DNA from: Ophiostoma sp. CBS 140.51
Lineage: Eukaryota > Ascomycota > Sordariomycetes > Ophiostomatales > Ophiostomataceae
Direction of reading: 5' to 3'
DNA: 22,656 nucleotides
NCBI GenBank assembly: GCA_029298735.1
Contig: JANSLP010000442.1
Span: 1 to 22,656, forward strand
Under the pieces are notes generated by a model. The model was not told the DNA's origin. It saw only the letters and a program-made list of their open reading frames with translations, and searched no databases. The translations under genes and the position numbers were made by a program. This document shows, piece after piece, positions 20,712 to 22,656 of this stretch (the stretch's first letter is position 1; every line of letters starts with the position of its first letter).

Positions 20712-21146
20712 CGCTGGGCCAAAATCTTGATGCCGTCGATGACACGGTTAAAGCAAAGGAAAGACAAAGATATATTAGAGCGACTTTCGGTTTTTGAGTT
20801 GGCGGTATTTTATCATTCTTTGAGATAACAGTTCGAGTCGTCTCTTAAATGAGTGCTCCTATGAAATAAGGGCGAGACTTGTTCACCAGGATTAAGCGAC
20901 TGTGATTTGTGATTTAGTCATTGCTTGATAGTTGTGTCATATCATCTAATTCCAAGACCTCTGTTCGGGTCAGATATGCAAGAATCCAAATCCCGTGAAC
21001 ACGATGTAGCACAGGAAATAAGCAAGAAGGGCCGGAGTACCGTATATAAATTTGAATGTGTAACCGGAATCCGTGGCTTATTTTTGGTTGAGGGCAGATG
21101 ATATGGCTAAAGAAGAGTCTTCGGGACCAAGGTCGTGCCGAGATCG
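20712..21146. other. Promoter side of the P450 gene, no gene seen
   Basis: A single 78-residue frame (20914-21150, -) has no domain. The stretch just upstream of the P450 start is AT-rich and holds GATATATTAGAG about 60 nt before the ATG, which could serve as a TATA-like element. Nothing else is assigned. Confidence 0.4.
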
Positions 21147-21427
21147 TCATAATAATGTGCCCTCTAAAAGTTTATCAAGAAACTCCCCCTCGATTGCATC
21201 GTACCAATTTTGATCCTGCAGTCCAGCCTTAACCCGACTTTGAAGGTCCTCTAGTATGAAGTTCTGGCAGTTCCAGTCGCTTTCGTGTTCTTTGCCGTCG
21301 ATTGAGGTTCCCTCCAGAATAGATACTGGTTTCATTTCTTGGCCATGTGGGACAACAACTACCCCGGCGTTGACATGGCCGATGTAGAGCGCATCAAGCG
21401 CCCACGACCACCCATGGACGGCCTAAA
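21147..21427 (-). pseudogene. Probable 3' fragment of a small unknown fungal protein with a W-N-C-Q motif
   Basis: On the minus strand the frame is open from 21427 (just after a TAG) to a TGA at 21149-21147. Its end reads DWNCQNFILEDLQSRVKAGL and then WYDAIEGEFLDKLLEG. The DWNCQ-x-[FY]-[IV]-L arrangement followed by an acidic amphipathic helix recalls the C-terminus of small uncharacterised fungal proteins (DUF6914-like). The segment from 21427 to about 21335 (WALDALYIGHVNAG) is less convincing. The TAG before it lies in ATTTAG, so it could be a splice acceptor and the gene could have an upstream exon in 21430-21600, but I could not find one. A decayed fragment is my preferred reading; an intact short gene is possible. 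Confidence 0.35.
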
Positions 21428-22147
21428 TATTCGTGTTGCACATGCAGTGTCTCGTGGAAGCTCGGAAGGTCGGGGACATAAAGTAAATGAGAACATGTCG
21501 GTTGCAATACGTGTCTACCAGACCGCGAAACATGTAGATCGTCATTGCCACCGTCGTCGACGTGTGTTTTGAGGTGTCAGTTTGCTCGCTGCCATGTCCA
21601 GTGGACTTTTGATTGGGGATATGCTCTCTTACATGCTCGTCGGCATACTCAATGCGTTAGATAATCTTCCACAACTACCTTTTTTTTATTTGGGAAACAG
21701 CAGAATCGGAATTTTGTGACGTGCCGGCGATCGAGCTTCAAAAGAATGAGAAGCGGGAGTTGACGACGCGGAGTTAGAAGGCGTATCTAATCAGTGACCA
21801 GCTTTATGCTGGCGCCCCGCTTCCACGTGCTGTCTCCGCTTTTGTGGTGTCACTCGTCATTTTTCGGCTGTCGTCCTGACAGCCTTGGGACTCCGTCGAA
21901 CAATCCGTTTCTTTCATCTACCGCCGACTGTATGTTCAATACTGTGCACTCTATATGCCGTGCGATATTTATCAACTTGTCAAGAAGGCCCATGGTCTAA
22001 TGAATGAAATCACCCTTACATAGTAGACTATGAAACTACTTGTGAAGAGAAATAAGACTGGGAATAAAAAATAATTAAAAACTAAAAAATAATAAAGGAA
22101 TTTCTAAAACAATTCAATTCTTGTGAATATTATATGATACAATGTGA
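21428..22147. other. Intergenic, no gene supported
   Basis: Frames at 21339-21572 (+) and 21794-22000 (+) lack domains. The interval 22020-22140 is strongly A/T-rich with AATAAA-like runs and ends where the LINE-like frame opens. No terminal repeats or tRNA recognised. Confidence 0.45.
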
Positions 22148-22656
22148 AGTCTTGTCTCAAAAAAGCCTGAAATACCAGTAAATTTACATGATAGAATTCT
22201 CACTACGCAAAGCTACGCCCTCACGAGACTCACTGGGAAGACGTGGGGCTGTACGCTCCCGTGGGCCCGTACAATCTATACGGCAGTCCTCCGGAGCACA
22301 GCAGCGTATGGCGCGAGTGTCTTCCTCCCGGAGAAGGGCAACCGCCGGCCGACGACCTCCCTTGATACAATCTTCCACAGCTACCTCCGTACCGTCCTCG
22401 GGGCCTACCGGTCGACGCCTATTCATCTCCTCCACTCCGAGGCAGGTATACCGCCGTTAAGCCTCTACCTAGCTTACCGCCGCGCCGTCTTTCTATCACG
22501 GCCTGACTACCAGGCGAAAGCCCGGGCCATCCGAAACGCAGTCCGTCGTCCTCGACCGTTTACTAATTACTACCCACCTATCCCCGCTCCGCCTCCGCCA
22601 CCGACCCCCGAAGAGATAGACTGGACGGCCGTCACCGACCGGTGGAAGGCCCTTTG
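22148..22656 (+). mobile_element. Tad-like non-LTR retrotransposon (LINE) fragment, runs off the window
   Basis: The frame with codons starting at 22148 is open to the window end (169 codons, no stop). From about 22199 it reads TTQSYALTRLTGKTWGCTLP, then ARTIYTAVLRSTAAYGASV and SYLRTVLGAYRSTPIHLLHS, then EAGIPPLSLYLAYRRAVF. In fungal Tad-clade LINEs this order (a TxTWG block, ARxIYxAVVRxxxAYGA, LRxVxGAYxxTPxxxLxxEAxxPPLxLYL) follows the reverse-transcriptase palm and precedes RNase H. The catalytic RT motifs would lie upstream and are absent, so the copy is 5'-truncated, the usual fate of LINE insertions; the junction is near 22150-22200. RNase H would lie beyond the window. The clean frame suggests a fairly recent copy or weak repeat-induced mutation. 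Confidence 0.75.

Noticed and set aside
1..22656. CRISPR array, bacterial operon, rRNA or integrative element
   Set aside because: There are no regular spaced repeats, no Shine-Dalgarno-led tandem genes and no rRNA sequence; intron structure shows a fungal nuclear locus.

Overview
This window looks like nuclear DNA of a filamentous ascomycete (Pezizomycotina). The genes are split by short introns (54-80 nt) with fungal branch sites (CTAAC, CTGAC or CTAAT) close to the acceptor. Families typical of moulds dominate: DUF3455, type-B carboxylesterase, MFS sugar and drug transporters, and a microsomal P450. The right edge holds a Tad-type LINE fragment. There is no bacterial operon structure. All calls come from reading the sequence; no database search was run.

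Layout. 530-1389 (-): secreted DUF3455 protein. 2446-3744 (-): secreted beta-propeller protein of the 3-carboxymuconate cyclase/lactonase type. 5309-6019 (-): decayed MFS sugar transporter with an internal deletion. 6383-7479 (+): decayed carboxylesterase. 8040-9734 (-): intact secreted type-B carboxylesterase (3 exons, 519 aa). 11001-12178 (+): PAF-acetylhydrolase-like secreted hydrolase broken by one missing base. 13381-15437 (-): MFS sugar transporter (7 exons, 565 aa). 16359-18665 (+): 14-TM MFS drug-type exporter (8 exons, 618 aa). 18804-20711 (-): cytochrome P450 (6 exons, 540 aa). 21147-21427 (-): fragment of a small protein with a W-N-C-Q motif. 22148-22656 (+): Tad-like non-LTR retrotransposon fragment running off the window.

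How the genes may work together. The region is an accessory neighbourhood of secreted hydrolases, importers, an exporter and an oxidase. The sugar importer and the drug-type exporter are divergent from one 921-bp intergenic region. The exporter and the P450 are tail to tail with 138 bp between stops. The intact esterase and the broken PAF-AH-like hydrolase are divergent from a 1.27-kb region. This would fit hydrolysis of an external ester, uptake of the product, oxidation and efflux, but no backbone synthase (PKS, NRPS, terpene) is visible, so a biosynthetic cluster is not shown. The centre (5.3-7.5 kb) is a gene graveyard: a dead transporter and a dead esterase, head to head, belonging to the same two broad families as the intact esterase and intact transporter further right.

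Points worth a second look: two introns that only work as GC-AG introns, a 22-nt microexon encoding the LDQT motif, a single-base break in an otherwise clean hydrolase, a 24-bp perfect palindrome carrying AATAAA on both strands between convergent esterase copies, and the transposon at the edge. I see no clearly new biological system.
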